NCBI GenBank assembly: GCA_039621445.1
Contig: CP154956.1
Coordinates: 25,459,517-25,523,516, forward strand
DNA length: 64,000 nucleotides
Source of the DNA: Euglena gracilis
Lineage: Eukaryota > Euglenida > Euglenophyceae > Euglenales
Direction: 5' to 3'
The notes beneath the pieces were generated by a model. The model was given only the letters and a program-made list of their open reading frames with translations. It made no database searches and was not told the origin of the DNA. Of this stretch, positions 17,251 to 55,391 are shown one piece after another (position 1 is the first letter of the stretch; every line of letters starts with the position of its first letter). The position numbers and the translations under genes are program-made.

Positions 17251-18155
17251 GCACTGAATGCAAAAACCCAGCCGATCGTAGGTGTTCCCGCAGGCTTAGC
17301 AGCCGTTGCAGCTCCTGAATGCTGGGCAGCTCAGGGATGAAGGGGGGAGCTGCAGGGATGGGCTGCAATGTTGGGGGCTGTGCTGGCCAAACATGGTGTT
17401 GGCCCTGTGGCCAATTGGAATCTTGTGGAAGCAGGCGATTGGCCGGCCAATGGTTGTGCTGTGGGGTCTGGACCTGCTGCAAAGATAGCGGGTGCAGCAG
17501 ATGTGTCTGCAAAGGTTGCGGATGCGGCTGATGTGCGTGCAATGGCGGTGGATGTCGATGATGTTTGTGCAGTCTTGAAGGCTGGTAGGGAGGTGGTGGG
17601 TCTGACGATGATGATGATGAGGTTCTTGAGGGGCTTGAGCTGTGCCGTGAAGAGGTTGTGGATGTACTGGGATCTTCTCCGTTTCTTGAATGCAAGTGAT
17701 GATGACGATGCTGCAGCTCTGGGATGCTTGTGGGGCCGGGAATGCCGACGCCTGGGGCTGCGGGGCTGCCTCTCCCGCTGCCTGGGCTCTGCTGCATAGG
17801 CCCTTCTGCTGCTGTGGGGCTGTCTCTCCCTGCAGCTGCTGTGGGGCTGTCTCTCCCTTGGGCTGCAGGGCTGATCTTCCTGCTGCTTGGATTCTTCGTA
17901 TCTGGAGCTGCAGCGGGGCTGAGACTCCCGTCTGCTGCCACTGCTGCGGGGCTGATACTCCCGCTGCTCTGCATGATCGTGTTGGCGTTGCTCGATGTCC
18001 ATCCTCCTTCTCTTTTTGGCTTGCTGCCTCATGGCCTGTCTCTGGGCCTTGTCCTTGTAGCGGTCGCCGTAGCGTTGTCGTAGGGCAGCCTCCCAGGCTT
18101 CATCTTCGTTCTTGGACCGCCTCTTGACGTCGTGGTACTTTTTCCCCTCGTCCAT
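17189..18155 (-). pseudogene. Copy B N-terminal Arg/Ser-rich section
   Basis: Starts at ATG 18155: MDEGKKYHDVKRRSKNEDEA, then RQRYGDRYKDKAQRQAMRQQ, then EYQPRSS/RERQPHSS repeats. Copy A begins the same way, which fixes the start. Near 17700 the natural frame moves to one reading DPPPPYQPSRLHKHHRHPPP and SIQELQRLLSLREHLRSAG (17189-17974). The basic low-complexity N terminus suggests an RNA-binding, Gag-like protein. Confidence 0.6.
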
Positions 18156-18222
18156 CGTCAAATTCTCGGAGTGTCACACCTTGATGTATTCAGCTTGGGA
18201 CCCCACTCGGGGCTTTCAGGCC
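18156..18222 (-). other. Element B head with conserved hairpin
   Basis: Contains CCTGAAAGCCCC-GAGT-GGGGTC (18199-18220), the same core as at the head of A. Unlike A, no outer complementary arms are obvious. It directly follows the tail of element D. Confidence 0.5.
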
Positions 18223-18289
18223 ATGAGCACGTGTGGAGACGAAAAAAAATAGACACTCAGAAAGTTGTGTTGCATGTTGTGTGGGGGGG

Positions 18290-18341
18290 CGGTGGTGGGG
18301 CGAACCGAATCCACCGACCAGTGGCACTGCCTACTGGATTT
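18290..18341 (-). other. Conserved 3' UTR two-hairpin RNA element, copy in D
   Basis: CCAGTAGGCAGTGCCACTGG and CGGTGG...CCACCG on the minus strand. The loop differs from A/B (AGT instead of TGT) while the stems are unchanged. Confidence 0.7.
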
Positions 18342-18773
18342 GTGTGTTCAGGGGAGAGGTGAGATATGTACAAATGGGGCGACGCCCATGGACAGTAAGA
18401 AGTGGTTTAGCAGAGGCAGCGGGGGCTTTAGTAGCCGGTGTATGAGGGTGACCAAGTGGCTGGGTGTTGGGGGTGACGGCGCTCAGAAATTCATCGCCTG
18501 TCCATTGACCGCCACATCCTCCTGCATCCGACGGTTGGTTTTGGAAGGCGGACCCTTCGTTCCCCACTCCAACACGTGCGGTTTAGGTTTTCCCGTGAGC
18601 TTGGAGAGTTTGTAAGGTAGACCTTGTGGGCACTTGGCTTGAGGTCCCTCGCGGGGGTTCAGCCCCCAATCGATTGTGTGTGACTTCTTTACCTTCATGG
18701 GGGACGTCCAGAGAGGGTGTTCGGCTTTTGGTGTTTTATTTTTTGTGTTTGGTCGTGTTGCTGAGCCTCGGTG

Positions 18774-19015
18774 TTATGACGTACGGTAGGGTGTATGAGA
18801 TTCCGGGGAGCTATGGTCAGCGAGCTCTTCGGGGCATTGACCCCAGACCAATTGTCGTCCGACCTCCCGGGCCAGAGTCATGCTTAATCCTTGCCAGCAG
18901 GTCCCCTCGACGCCCCTCCTCTCCCAGGCGTCGTGTTGGCCTGCCAGCAGCTTGATGCAGTTACCAACAAAGGCGAGCGCACCATCCCCCATGCCACCAT
19001 AACAGTGCCTTTTGT
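18774..19015 (-). pseudogene. Element D endonuclease C-terminal remnant
   Basis: Encodes CYGGMGDGALAFVGNCIKLL and then WQGLSMTLAREVGRQLVWG, ending SHTPYRTS. It aligns with the end of the element C protein (CFGGMGERAAGFISKCLRTV, WQAPSLTLARELARQLAWG, THTPYATE). No RT or catalytic RLE residues remain. Confidence 0.7.
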
Positions 19016-19024
19016 CCCCTGGTT

Positions 19025-19077
19025 ACGGTGGTGGGGCGAACCAAGTCCACCGACCAGTGGCACTGCCTACTGGATTT
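19025..19077 (-). other. Conserved 3' UTR two-hairpin RNA element, copy in C
   Basis: Same two stems as in A, B and D. Here it lies at the very end of the tail and the TATTTTTTTTCG terminus is missing. Confidence 0.7.
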
Positions 19078-19416
19078 GACGTGTTCAGGGGGTAAGGCTA
19101 TGTACAGAAGCGACAGTCTCAGGGTAAGGTGGTCAGGTGAACCCAGAATCGGCCATGTGGGGGCCAGGGCCCGAGGGGTGAGGTGGCAGGGAGCAGGCGG
19201 GGTGGGGTGGCCTTGTTGGGGGCAGGCTGTTCCCCGGTGTGCTCAATGGAGGTTTCGGGTTCGTCTGGCCTTTCGGCTTTCTCTCAGGTGTGCTTACCAT
19301 GTTGTGTCATCGGGACAAAGCCAATAATACCGGCCCTTGGTGGCCGGTGTATGCTGCCTGGCTTGGCCTCAGCGGCCGCAGGTGTTTACATGGTGTTCGC
19401 CCTGACCCCCCCTTTT

Positions 19417-20928
19417 TTACTCCGTGGCATATGGGGTGTGGGTAGTGAGATCAACGTCGCCTGATGGCTCCGCCACTGCCCCCCAAGCCAGCTGGCGAGC
19501 CAATTCCCTGGCCAACGTTAGACTCGGCGCTTGCCATACCGTGGCCTCTGACGATCGCCGTTGAGGAACATCGGTCTGCGCCAACACAGTGCGGAGGCAC
19601 TTGGATATGAATCCTGCCGCTCGCTCCCCCATCCCTCCGAAGCAATCAACCACAAACGGGATGAACGTCCATCCCAGCCGTTCGCAGGTGGCTGCATACT
19701 TGCGTTCTTTGTCTCCCTCTTGTAGTTCGTGCCACCGTGCTAAGGCGTCCTTTGAGGAGACCGGGTTTGCTGGTTGCAACGGGTGGCGGACCGTGACATC
19801 CACTGCTGCAGGTCCGTCCGCGTCGAACCTCGTGATGAAGACATCTCCGGGTCTTGTCCGGTTGTCAGCCACCTCTTCTCGTCGAGCCATGAAACCGGCC
19901 CTTCTCGCCAGGTCCAAAACGAACGTCTGGAGGGCACCATGTCGCCGCAAAGTGTTGTTTTTGGGGCAGCAGACAAGGTGGTTTCCTCCAACATCCATTT
20001 GTTGGTGGCAATGGGGACATTCCGGCAAGGAGCCATCTGTCGTTGTGGGGCAAACTTGGCATCCCAAGGACCACTGAGTCAGGGCTCTGAATTCTGCCGG
20101 TGGGATGAGGGTCTTCAGGGGGGCAGAGGGGTTGACCGCTGCCCACGCCATGGCATGCGGCCTCCGCTGGCATGCGAAACGGACCGCGTCATTTCCAACA
20201 AGGCCAGCCAAAAGCAGGTCCGCCCGGACCTTGAGGACCTCATCTGTCCACCACTTTTGTCTCACCATTGAGGGAGACAAGGAACTCACCTTGCTTGGGT
20301 CCGTTAGGAGGTCACCCACAGGCGCCACCCCTTTGGTAAGGCCCGAGACCACCAAGCCCGTCTCTCCGTAATCCCGTGGGAGCTGGGGGCAACCCTCGGG
20401 TAGGCATAGAGTGCTATCCGCTCGTGAGAGGAAGTCAAGGATGGCCGCCCACCTTGCCGGTGCTCTGGATACCTCTGGGTCTCGGATCCCGAGCCCCCCC
20501 AGGCGGACTGGCAGGGAGGCTTGTGCCCACTGTTTATCATCCAGCGGGCGAGCGGTGATGACGGACATTGTGTCCCGAAGGAGAGTGGCAAAGGAATGGC
20601 ATGGCGCCTTGGCTCCCGAGAGGTGTGTGGTTCGAAGCAGGTCGTTTACTTTGCATGCATCAAGGCATTGCCTGAGCACCGTGAACTGTAGGTGCGGCGA
20701 CGGCAGCAATTGCAGCAGGTCGCACGCTTTCCGGACTCCCGAGAGGCGCTCCTCCCAAAGGACAGTGGCAAAGTCCGGGCGTCCTGCCGGGTGGCAGACG
20801 GGCACTCCTAGCGCACGGATGCCAGAGCCGGGTGTGAAAGGTTCCACTGGGATGCCCTGAAGCAGGCATTCTCCACGAGCAACAAATGCAGGCCCCCAGA
20901 GTTTGCATAACAGTCCAAGTGTTGCCAT
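19417..20928 (-). pseudogene. Element C post-RT region, CCHC finger and RLE
   Basis: 503-codon frame. It begins just after where RT motif C would be (LGLLCKLWGPAF aligns with the LAKCVAWGPAA region of B), then LRQCLDACKVNDLLR, RLGGLGIRDPEVSRAPARW, a Cys/His region (CQVC, CPHCHQQ, GGNHLVCC) and the RLE core RRHGALQTFVLDLARR...RPGDVFI...DGPAAVDVTV. It differs strongly from A/B, so it represents a separate family. The initiator is arbitrary because the copy is 5' truncated. Confidence 0.8.
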
Positions 20929-20993
20929 CGCGAGAAGGCGCGATACCTACCGTTGATTGTCATTAGGATCTTCCCTTTGAGTAAGTTGAGAAA

Positions 20994-49240
<28,247 letters not shown>

Positions 49241-49891
49241 GTGATGAAAACTGCTCAACTTAAAATTTACTTGCAATGTGCGAGTTTCCAATTTTACAAT
49301 TTCTGGATATTAAAATCATGAGATTCCATTTTCACGGTAGAGCCTCTGCACAATGCCTGCGCAAAGAAAATTCCTTCGGCGCCAAAAGTAAATTTTGACC
49401 TGAAAATTGGTGCTCCCCAAGAATACGGGAAAACATGGTGGGTGTCAGATTCCCCGACCCACACCACCCATGAGTGGGGAGGGAGGCAGATGTGTTTTTT
49501 TAATGTTTTTTTTATGTTTTCAATTTTGGTAAAATTTGGATTTTTGCGTTTTTTTTTGCTTTTTTTTGTGCTTTTTTCCCCCATCGATTTTTGGATTTTT
49601 GTTGGAAGAATTTTTGAGTATGAAAATTTCCTTGTTTGGCCCCAATTTCCTCATGAGACCAAAATTTTTTGTCATTTTTTGCCTTTTTTTGGTCAACAAA
49701 ATGCTTATTTTTAGGCAAAATGGTTTTTCTTTGGCGGATAGTTTTCTGTCCTCTCCAGTGGAAGAGTGTGAATCCTGGGAGCTCCATAAAATTAGCGTTT
49801 TTTTTGCGTTTTTTTTGTGTCGCATTTTTTGAGTCCACGATGCGTTTCCCCCCTGCCATAAGGTTTCGGGGATTCTGGTTTAAGTTCTTGT
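49241..49891. other. Downstream of 14-3-3, T-rich
   Basis: The GAAAATTCCTTCGGCGCCAAAA block at 49366 repeats, inverted, one at 42400-42470. T-rich low-complexity sequence follows. No gene seen. Confidence 0.45.
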
Positions 49892-50122
49892 CTGGATTTT
49901 TTTAGCCCTGGACCCCGGGGGGGGTAGGGTGGGTGGGTCCGGCCGAGCCCCTCCCCCCCCCTGGGGGGTCCCCCCAGGGGGGAGTGGGATATGCTTTTCG
50001 GCGCCGAAAATTTTGAAAAGAGTGCTATTTTTAGCATTTTTCGCAATTTTTGGCCTTTTTTCGGGGAAAATTGAGTGGGTCCCCCAGGACCCCCCCTCCC
50101 CAGGTCTTAAAAAAAACCCCTG
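49892..50122. mobile_element. hAT-like MITE, family II, older copy
   Basis: 231 bp. Right end CTTAAAAAAAACCCCTG is intact; left end is diverged (CTGGATTTTTTTAGCCCTGG). Flanks GTTCTTGT and GTTCTGGT match 7 of 8. The interior has G/C tracts and TTTTCGGCGCCGAAAATTTT. Confidence 0.6.
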
Positions 50123-50261
50123 GTTCTGGTGCAGCCTCTGATTCTGGTACAGGGGGTGGAAGAAACAAAAACCTTTTCTTTTGCTTTCATTTTGTTTTTT
50201 TTTCTGGGGATGAGTGTGAATTAAAATAAAATTCCTTCTCTTTTGGGCATAGTGTGGGGGA

Positions 50262-50490
50262 CAGTGGTTTTTTTTTTAGTCTTGGACCCCGGAGGAGGGG
50301 GGGTGGGTGGGTTTGGCCGAACCCCCCCGGGGGGGGGGATATGCTTTTCGGCGCCGAAGGCGGCAAAAATTCATGAAAAAGTGCTACTTTAGCATTTTTT
50401 GCGGTTTTTTTGGCCATTCTCAGAGGAAAGAAAGTGGGTCCCCGGGACCCCCCCCCCCGCCCCTCCCCAGAGGGTGGGTGGAATATGAAC
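50262..50490. mobile_element. Family II MITE fragment
   Basis: Left end CAGTGGTTTTTTTTTTAGTC then TTGGACCCCGG, and interior TATGCTTTTCGGCGCCGAAG, as in the 49892 copy. No right terminus is found, so it is truncated or diverged. Confidence 0.5.
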
Positions 50491-50599
50491 AAAATCCAAA
50501 TTTTTGCGGGGAGATGGTAACACATTTTTGGCCTTCAAGGGTGCAAAGATGGGCCAAAGATGGGCCAGAAAAGGGCCGGCCAGCTCGATTTTTGTCAAA

Positions 50600-50725
50600 A
50601 GTTCGATTTTTTTGTGTTCTTTTTTGTGTTCACCAAAAAAATTTTGTGCTCACCTGCATTCACTAAGTTTATTTTGTGCTCACCTGTGTTCACCAAAAAA
50701 AATTGTGTTCACCAGCGTCTTTGTG
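50600..50725. repeat. TGTGCTCACCTG / GTGTTCACCAAAAAAA repeats
   Basis: About six alternating copies of GTGTTCACC and GTGCTCACC words. No gene seen. Confidence 0.75.
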
Positions 50726-50859
50726 AACACACCAAGTGTATATCTGGGGAGTCCTGTTGGTCCCTCGGGGTATTTGAACACTGCACACTAATTGGGCACC
50801 GCGCATTTGAATGGGAGGGTTTACCCCCCCAACCCCAACCCCTGCTCCCAATGACAACT

Positions 50860-50945
50860 TTTGCTGTGGACAAAGTTTGGCGGACATGGCGTAAATAGCA
50901 AACGGGTAAACAGTGTTGGCAAAACCATGCGGACATGGCGTCTTT
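50860..50945. repeat. Dispersed repeat TTTGGC(G/C)GACATGG(C/T)GTAAATAGC
   Basis: Shares GACATGG.GTAAATAGCAAAC and GCAAAACCATGCG.ACATGGCG with 54995-55075. The family continues to 55105. Confidence 0.8.
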
Positions 50946-51649
50946 GTGGCCCCCAAAATGGGGGTTATTGAAAGCATTTGGGTGGGTTCCGAGTCATTTT
51001 ACTTCATATTCAATGACTTTTTTTGGGACGGGGGGGGGGGGGCTCAAAAACTGTTTTCAGAAGGGGGGGGTGGATTTATTATTGGCGATCGCTGTTTCTC
51101 CCCCAAAAGATCCCCGTGCATTTGTTTGTCAATTTGCAAAGAATTTTATGTAATATCTTCTTTTTGCATCTAAGTTCATTGGGGAACTTGTTTCGGCCAT
51201 CTTTTCTCCTGCACACACAAATTGAAAAATCACCCCTTACCCACCCCTTACCCACCCGGTTAAGGGCGCCTGACTTTATGCCATATGTGCCACCACCACC
51301 ACCAACACCACCAGGGCCTGTGGGACCCGGTTTAAAATGAATCGTATCCCAAGCGCCCTTGAGGAACTGTTGTGGTCGAATCATCTGTGGTCATTGACCA
51401 TTTGGTAATTTGGGCGGTTTTCATCATCTATGTCTGTGGACGGAGGATATGCAAGAAGCTGATGGAACCAAGGTTGAAGAGGCAGAGTAGAGGTTGAAAG
51501 AACCTCTTCTTCTTACTCATCTTCTGGTTGGAGCTCCTGCACTTGCAAAACCAGATACATGATGGGATGGAGGCATAGCCCGCATATTATTGCACCCACG
51601 ATGCTCTTCCAAATGAAAGACAGATATTTTTGAGCAGTATTTCTATTTG

Positions 51650-51850
51650 GTGGTTTTCCCAACTACTGAGTGGCTATTGAGTGGGGTGCAAAGCCAACCA
51701 GATGATGGCATGGATGCGGCCAGCAGTTCTTCTGTTTTTGCCAGCACCACCGCTTTGTCCACATTCCCAAAGAACACAACATTGTGAATGAGGCAATCAG
51801 GGAAAGTTTGTGCATCATGTTTTCCCCATTCATGTACTCCCCAGGCTGAT
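51650..51850 (-). CDS. Possible orphan exon, unknown
   Basis: Minus-strand open frame with ordinary composition: EWGKHDAQTFPDCLIHNVVF, then FGNVDKAVVLAKTEELLAAS and WLCTPLNSHSVVGKTTK, followed by a stop. Preceded by AAAATCAG, a possible acceptor. It stands out from the surrounding repeats, but I do not recognise a family and no partner exons were found. Confidence 0.25.
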
Positions 51851-51982
51851 TTTTAAGTCAGAAGACTCCCTGGGGGGGGGGTCCCAGGCAGAGGCCTGGG
51901 CATAGGTTACAGCACGAAGCACCGAAAATTTTTGGGAATGGTCTCAGAGTCCCCCCTGAAATTTTTTTTGGGGAGATGGACA

Positions 51983-52335
51983 CATGGGTTTGACACAAGG
52001 AGGGTGCATGGGGTTTAGGTGGGGGGAATGCCCCCCCCCCCTGCTGGAGGGGGTCTAGACACCCCACCCACCCCGCACCTGCCAAAGAGGTCCAGGACCC
52101 ACCCCCAAAAAGGTCAAAGTTTTCCTCTGGTGCTTTGCGCCGAAAATTTTTGCATTTTTGACAAAATTTCGCCCTCAAAGTGCCCCAAATGGCCCTTTTG
52201 GCTGTTTTGGGGTGTCGAAATTTTTCGGCCTGGCGCTTTGCGCTGGACGAAAAACCCAGACCCAGGGACTCCCTTCGGTTTTGAGGTGGGTGGTAGGGGT
52301 TCCGGACCACCCATCCCCCCTCCTAAGGTAAGGTG
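51983..52335. mobile_element. Degenerate family I MITE
   Basis: Begins CATGGGTTTGACACAAGG (diverged from CAGGGTTCGATATAAGG) and shares the interior GGCGCTTTGCGC...CCAAATGGCCCTTTTGGC blocks. The right terminus is not recognisable. Confidence 0.6.
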
Positions 52336-53690
52336 GCAGTGGGTGGCAGGTAAGGTAAGGAAAGGTGGCAGGGGGGTCCAAGCCACCCCCCCCCCCCAGA
52401 TGTTGGGAGGGGGAGGTCCGGACCCCGGGCAGGTTCCAAAAATAGAGAAAAACCAGAAAAACCAGAAAAAATCAGAAAACCAGAAAATGCGCAAAAAAAA
52501 AGCCCCTTTCCCTCATTTTTGAGCATATCGCACCTTTTTTGATGTTTTGGTGTTTTCCACACAAAATGCGGTAAAAAATTTTCAACAAATGAGCATTTTG
52601 GAGCTATTTCCAATGAAAAATCAGGGATTTTTGACCAATTTTGACCTGTTATCCGGGCCTTTTCCAGTCCACAAACCCGAAATCAACTGGGTCCCCTTCA
52701 GCTTCGAGGTAGGAGGGGGGGTCCCGACCCTCCCTCAAGGCCACCCATTCATCTCTGCCCAGACTCGAAGCCTGTCCGCCCCCTATCCATTTACGGTGGT
52801 GTTGTGGTTATGATGATTCCCTCCATCTTTCTTGCTAACCCCACGCTGTTCTTTGGTCTGTTATTGCAGGGATGGCCATTCAATTTCCTGTTGCCCGTTG
52901 ATATGGACGGACCGTTGTTGTTGATTTCATAGATTTTGATAATTTTTTGCATATAAACCTGCCACTGGAAATGGAACATAGTTGTTTGAATTTCATTCTT
53001 TGTACAATTCGGGCAGTTGGGTTTCACAAAATTTCACAATCATGGATTCATTCAACATTTATGTGACCCCCAAGGGGGAGGTGGCCGCCAGGCTCCGGCC
53101 AGCCACCTCCATGCACACAGACAAAAAGGGCCAGAGGCGATAAACAGTGTCAGGGCAGAAGAAGGGATAAAAGGCGTTGAACAAACAGCCGGGGAATCGG
53201 TTTTGAGAGCAGGTGGGTCCCCCATGCCACTATTTAAGTTGTGTCTACCCCGGCGAAGGCGCCGTATTTTTTTTTTTTTGGATTTTGACCAAAATCCATT
53301 GATTATTAGCCATTTTCGGCCAAATGACCAAAGTGACCGACCCTCCCAGCAGGGGGGGGTTGGATTTGGGTGACAGTTTTGAGAAATGACTGACTGCTTT
53401 TTTTTTGGAAGTGGAAAGTGACGTGGCTTGGGACGTGACAGTCCGTCCAGCCTGGCCAGTCCGGCCTGGCCAAAGCATAAATTTGCCAAGTGAAAAAAAT
53501 CCAAGAATGTGTGGTGAAACAGGGGGTGTCTCAGTCAATGGCACACTTTTCCAATAGCGCTGCATTCAATGGAATCCACTGGATAGTGTTCCGGAAAAGT
53601 GCTGTTGGCACAGGGGCAGGGCTGCACACAGGCTTCCATTTAAGTCAGAGGACTCCCCCCCCAGGTGGAAGGGGGTGGGTGGGTCCGGAG
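52336..53690. other. No recognised gene
   Basis: GGTAAGGTGGCAGTGGGTGG repeats at 52325-52380, otherwise unremarkable. A TCCGGCCTGGCC repeat lies near 53450. Minus-strand frames here match no family that I know. Confidence 0.4.
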
Positions 53691-53954
53691 CAGGGGTTTT
53701 TTTTTTAGTTTTGGACCCTCTCCCCCGTGGCAGGGGCTGTTGGCGATGTTTGTTGTTTTTCTTTTTTTTTTTCAGGGCTGGTGGGGATATCTTTTTTGGC
53801 GCTGAATATTTTGAAAAAGGTGCTATTTTCAGCCTTCTTTGTCCATTCTCAGGTAAAAGTGGGTGGGTCCCCCGGATCTCCCCCTGGGGGGGGCCCACCC
53901 CAGGGGGCGGGTGGGCGGGCGCCGACCCCCTCCCCCGGTCTTAAAAAACCCCTG
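53691..53954. mobile_element. hAT-like MITE, family II
   Basis: 264 bp; left end CAGGGGTTTTTTTTTTAG, right end CTTAAAAAACCCCTG; perfect 8-bp direct repeats GTCCGGAG (53683-53690 and 53955-53962). No coding capacity. Confidence 0.88.
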
Positions 53955-54189
53955 GTCCGGAGCCAGACCCCGGGGGGAGGGGCACGCCGGAGGCCCGTGT
54001 ATGTATGGGTTGCATTGCAAAGCACCGAAAATTTTTTGGGATATGGTTTTAGACGGCCCCATTTTGGGGGGGTCCCGCCCTAAGCTGGGTAAGTGGGACT
54101 CCCCTTCCCCAAAGAATGCACGGGAATCCCCGAAACCCTGTGGGTGGGGGGTGGGGGGCATGGGGTCCCAGCAAATATAGAATCCTCAT

Positions 54190-54535
54190 TTTTGGTAACC
54201 AGCCTTCGCGGAGCCCCTGTGGAGGCTGGTTACCTTGGAGCCTCTGCAGAGGCTGGTTACTGCGAAGCCTGGTTACCTTAGCCTCCGCGGAGCCTCCGCA
54301 GAGGCTGGTTACCTCGGAGCCTCCGCGGAGGACGGCGACCTGAGGCTCCGCGGAGCCTCCGCGGACCGCGGGGGCTGGTTGCCTTGGCGCCCCTTCGGAG
54401 GCTGGTTGCGGAGGCTGGTTACCTTGGAGCCTCTGGAAGGTTAGTTTCCTTGAGACTCCGCGGAGGCTCTGAGGGGGGCTGGTTATCTTGAGCCTCCGCG
54501 GAGGCTGGTTACCTCCGAGCCTCCGCGGAGGCAAC
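54190..54535. repeat. Palindromic minisatellite GGAGCCTCCGCGGAGGCTGG
   Basis: About 12 imperfect units of roughly 27 bp, each containing the self-complementary GAGCCTCCGCGGAGGCT and a GGTTACCTT spacer. A single-unit relative lies near 42231-42265. Confidence 0.9.
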
Positions 54536-54628
54536 CACTTGTGGGAGAACCCGGGTTTGAACCCCGCTGTACGCCGTTTTTGACGTGCTTTTTCGGAGTT
54601 TGTATGAAATGAAAAAAGTGCTCAAAAC

Positions 54629-54702
54629 GTCGGCTGCCAGGGTTTGAACCTGGAACTTTCCGCATATGAGGCAATGCTTTACCCATTTGGCCACAGTCAG
54701 CA
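54629..54702 (-). tRNA. tRNA-like gene or tRNA pseudogene, possibly Met (CAT)
   Basis: On the minus strand: A-box-like TGGCCAAATGGG, B-box GGTTCAAACCC, a perfect T arm CCAGG-TTCAAAC-CCTGG, an anticodon-arm candidate ATTGC-CTCATAT-GCGGA with anticodon CAT (wobble-rich), and TTTT four bases after the end as a pol III terminator. The acceptor stem has two mismatches and the D stem is poor, so it may be a decayed tRNA or tRNA-derived SINE. A second B-box-like GGGGTTCAAACCC lies at about 54553-54565. Confidence 0.4.
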
Positions 54703-54779
54703 CGGGGAGTTCCACAAAAATTATGCATTTGCGTATATGTGTATGTATGTATATGTGTGTTTTTTTATTCATAAATACA

Positions 54780-54812
54780 TGTATATATATATATATCTAT
54801 ATATATATATAC
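54780..54812. repeat. (TA)n microsatellite
   Basis: TATATATATATATCTATATATATATATA. Confidence 0.95.
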
Positions 54813-55391
54813 CATGGATGCATGATTCCAACACAAAAAAGAAGCACTGGCCACTCGCGCTGGGCTTTTTTCAGATACGTCCTCATGTATGTCCTGATGT
54901 TTCAAAAGAAAAGGGACAATTTGGGTGGACAGGGGACCGGATCACTTTGTGATGATGGGGAAATCAGGTGCTCCTCAGTAACAACATGCTTTGTTGGGAC
55001 AAAATTTGGCCGACATGGTGTAAATAGCAAACAAGTAAACGGTGCTTGCAAAACCATGCGAACATGGCGTTTTTGTGGGAACGCAAACATTATGGACCAA
55101 ATTTGGCCGACATGGTGAGTATGTAACAAATGCTGTGGACAAAATCAGGCGGAAATGCAGATTTTGTTCAGACCTGTGCGAGATGTGTCCTGTGCGCATC
55201 TGTCCTGTGTGTGTTCCTAATTTCTATTTTTGGGGGGTGTGGGGATGTGGGGTTTGAAACACAGAAAAGAACTTGGGGGTGTGGGGGATGTGAGGGGAAG
55301 AAATGTGGGGGGTCCGGGGGAGTCCTCGGTGGCGCTGGGTCCAGGGGAATACTTGGCAATATTGAAAAAATTGCTTAGTGGGTGTGGGGGG

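Larger units (their letters stand above)
10973..18222 (-). mobile_element. Non-LTR retrotransposon copy B with RLE and 2A motifs
   Basis: Near full-length relative of copy A on the minus strand. Head at about 18222, start ATG at 18155, polyprotein pieces in several frames, then a long uninterrupted RT-CCHC-RLE frame (11588-14722) and a ~610-bp 3' UTR ending in the same T tract as A. At least four frameshifts affect the upstream half (near 17700, about 17200-16950, 15545-15730 and 14635). The RT motif C reads YLDE instead of YLDD, so reverse transcription is probably lost. Confidence 0.85.
18236..19015 (-). mobile_element. Truncated RLE non-LTR element D
   Basis: A 5'-truncated relative of element C. 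It keeps only the last ~80 codons of the endonuclease protein (18774-19015) plus a ~530-bp 3' UTR with the conserved two-hairpin element (18290-18341) and the TATTTTTTTTCG terminus. The tail is followed directly by the head of copy B. Confidence 0.7.
19022..20945 (-). mobile_element. 5'-truncated RLE non-LTR element C
   Basis: Carries the post-RT part, CCHC finger, RLE and a ~390-bp 3' UTR with the conserved two-hairpin element. The RT core is absent, as expected from incomplete target-primed reverse transcription. The truncated end lies about 50 bp before the 14-3-3 start codon, on the opposite strand. Confidence 0.75.
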
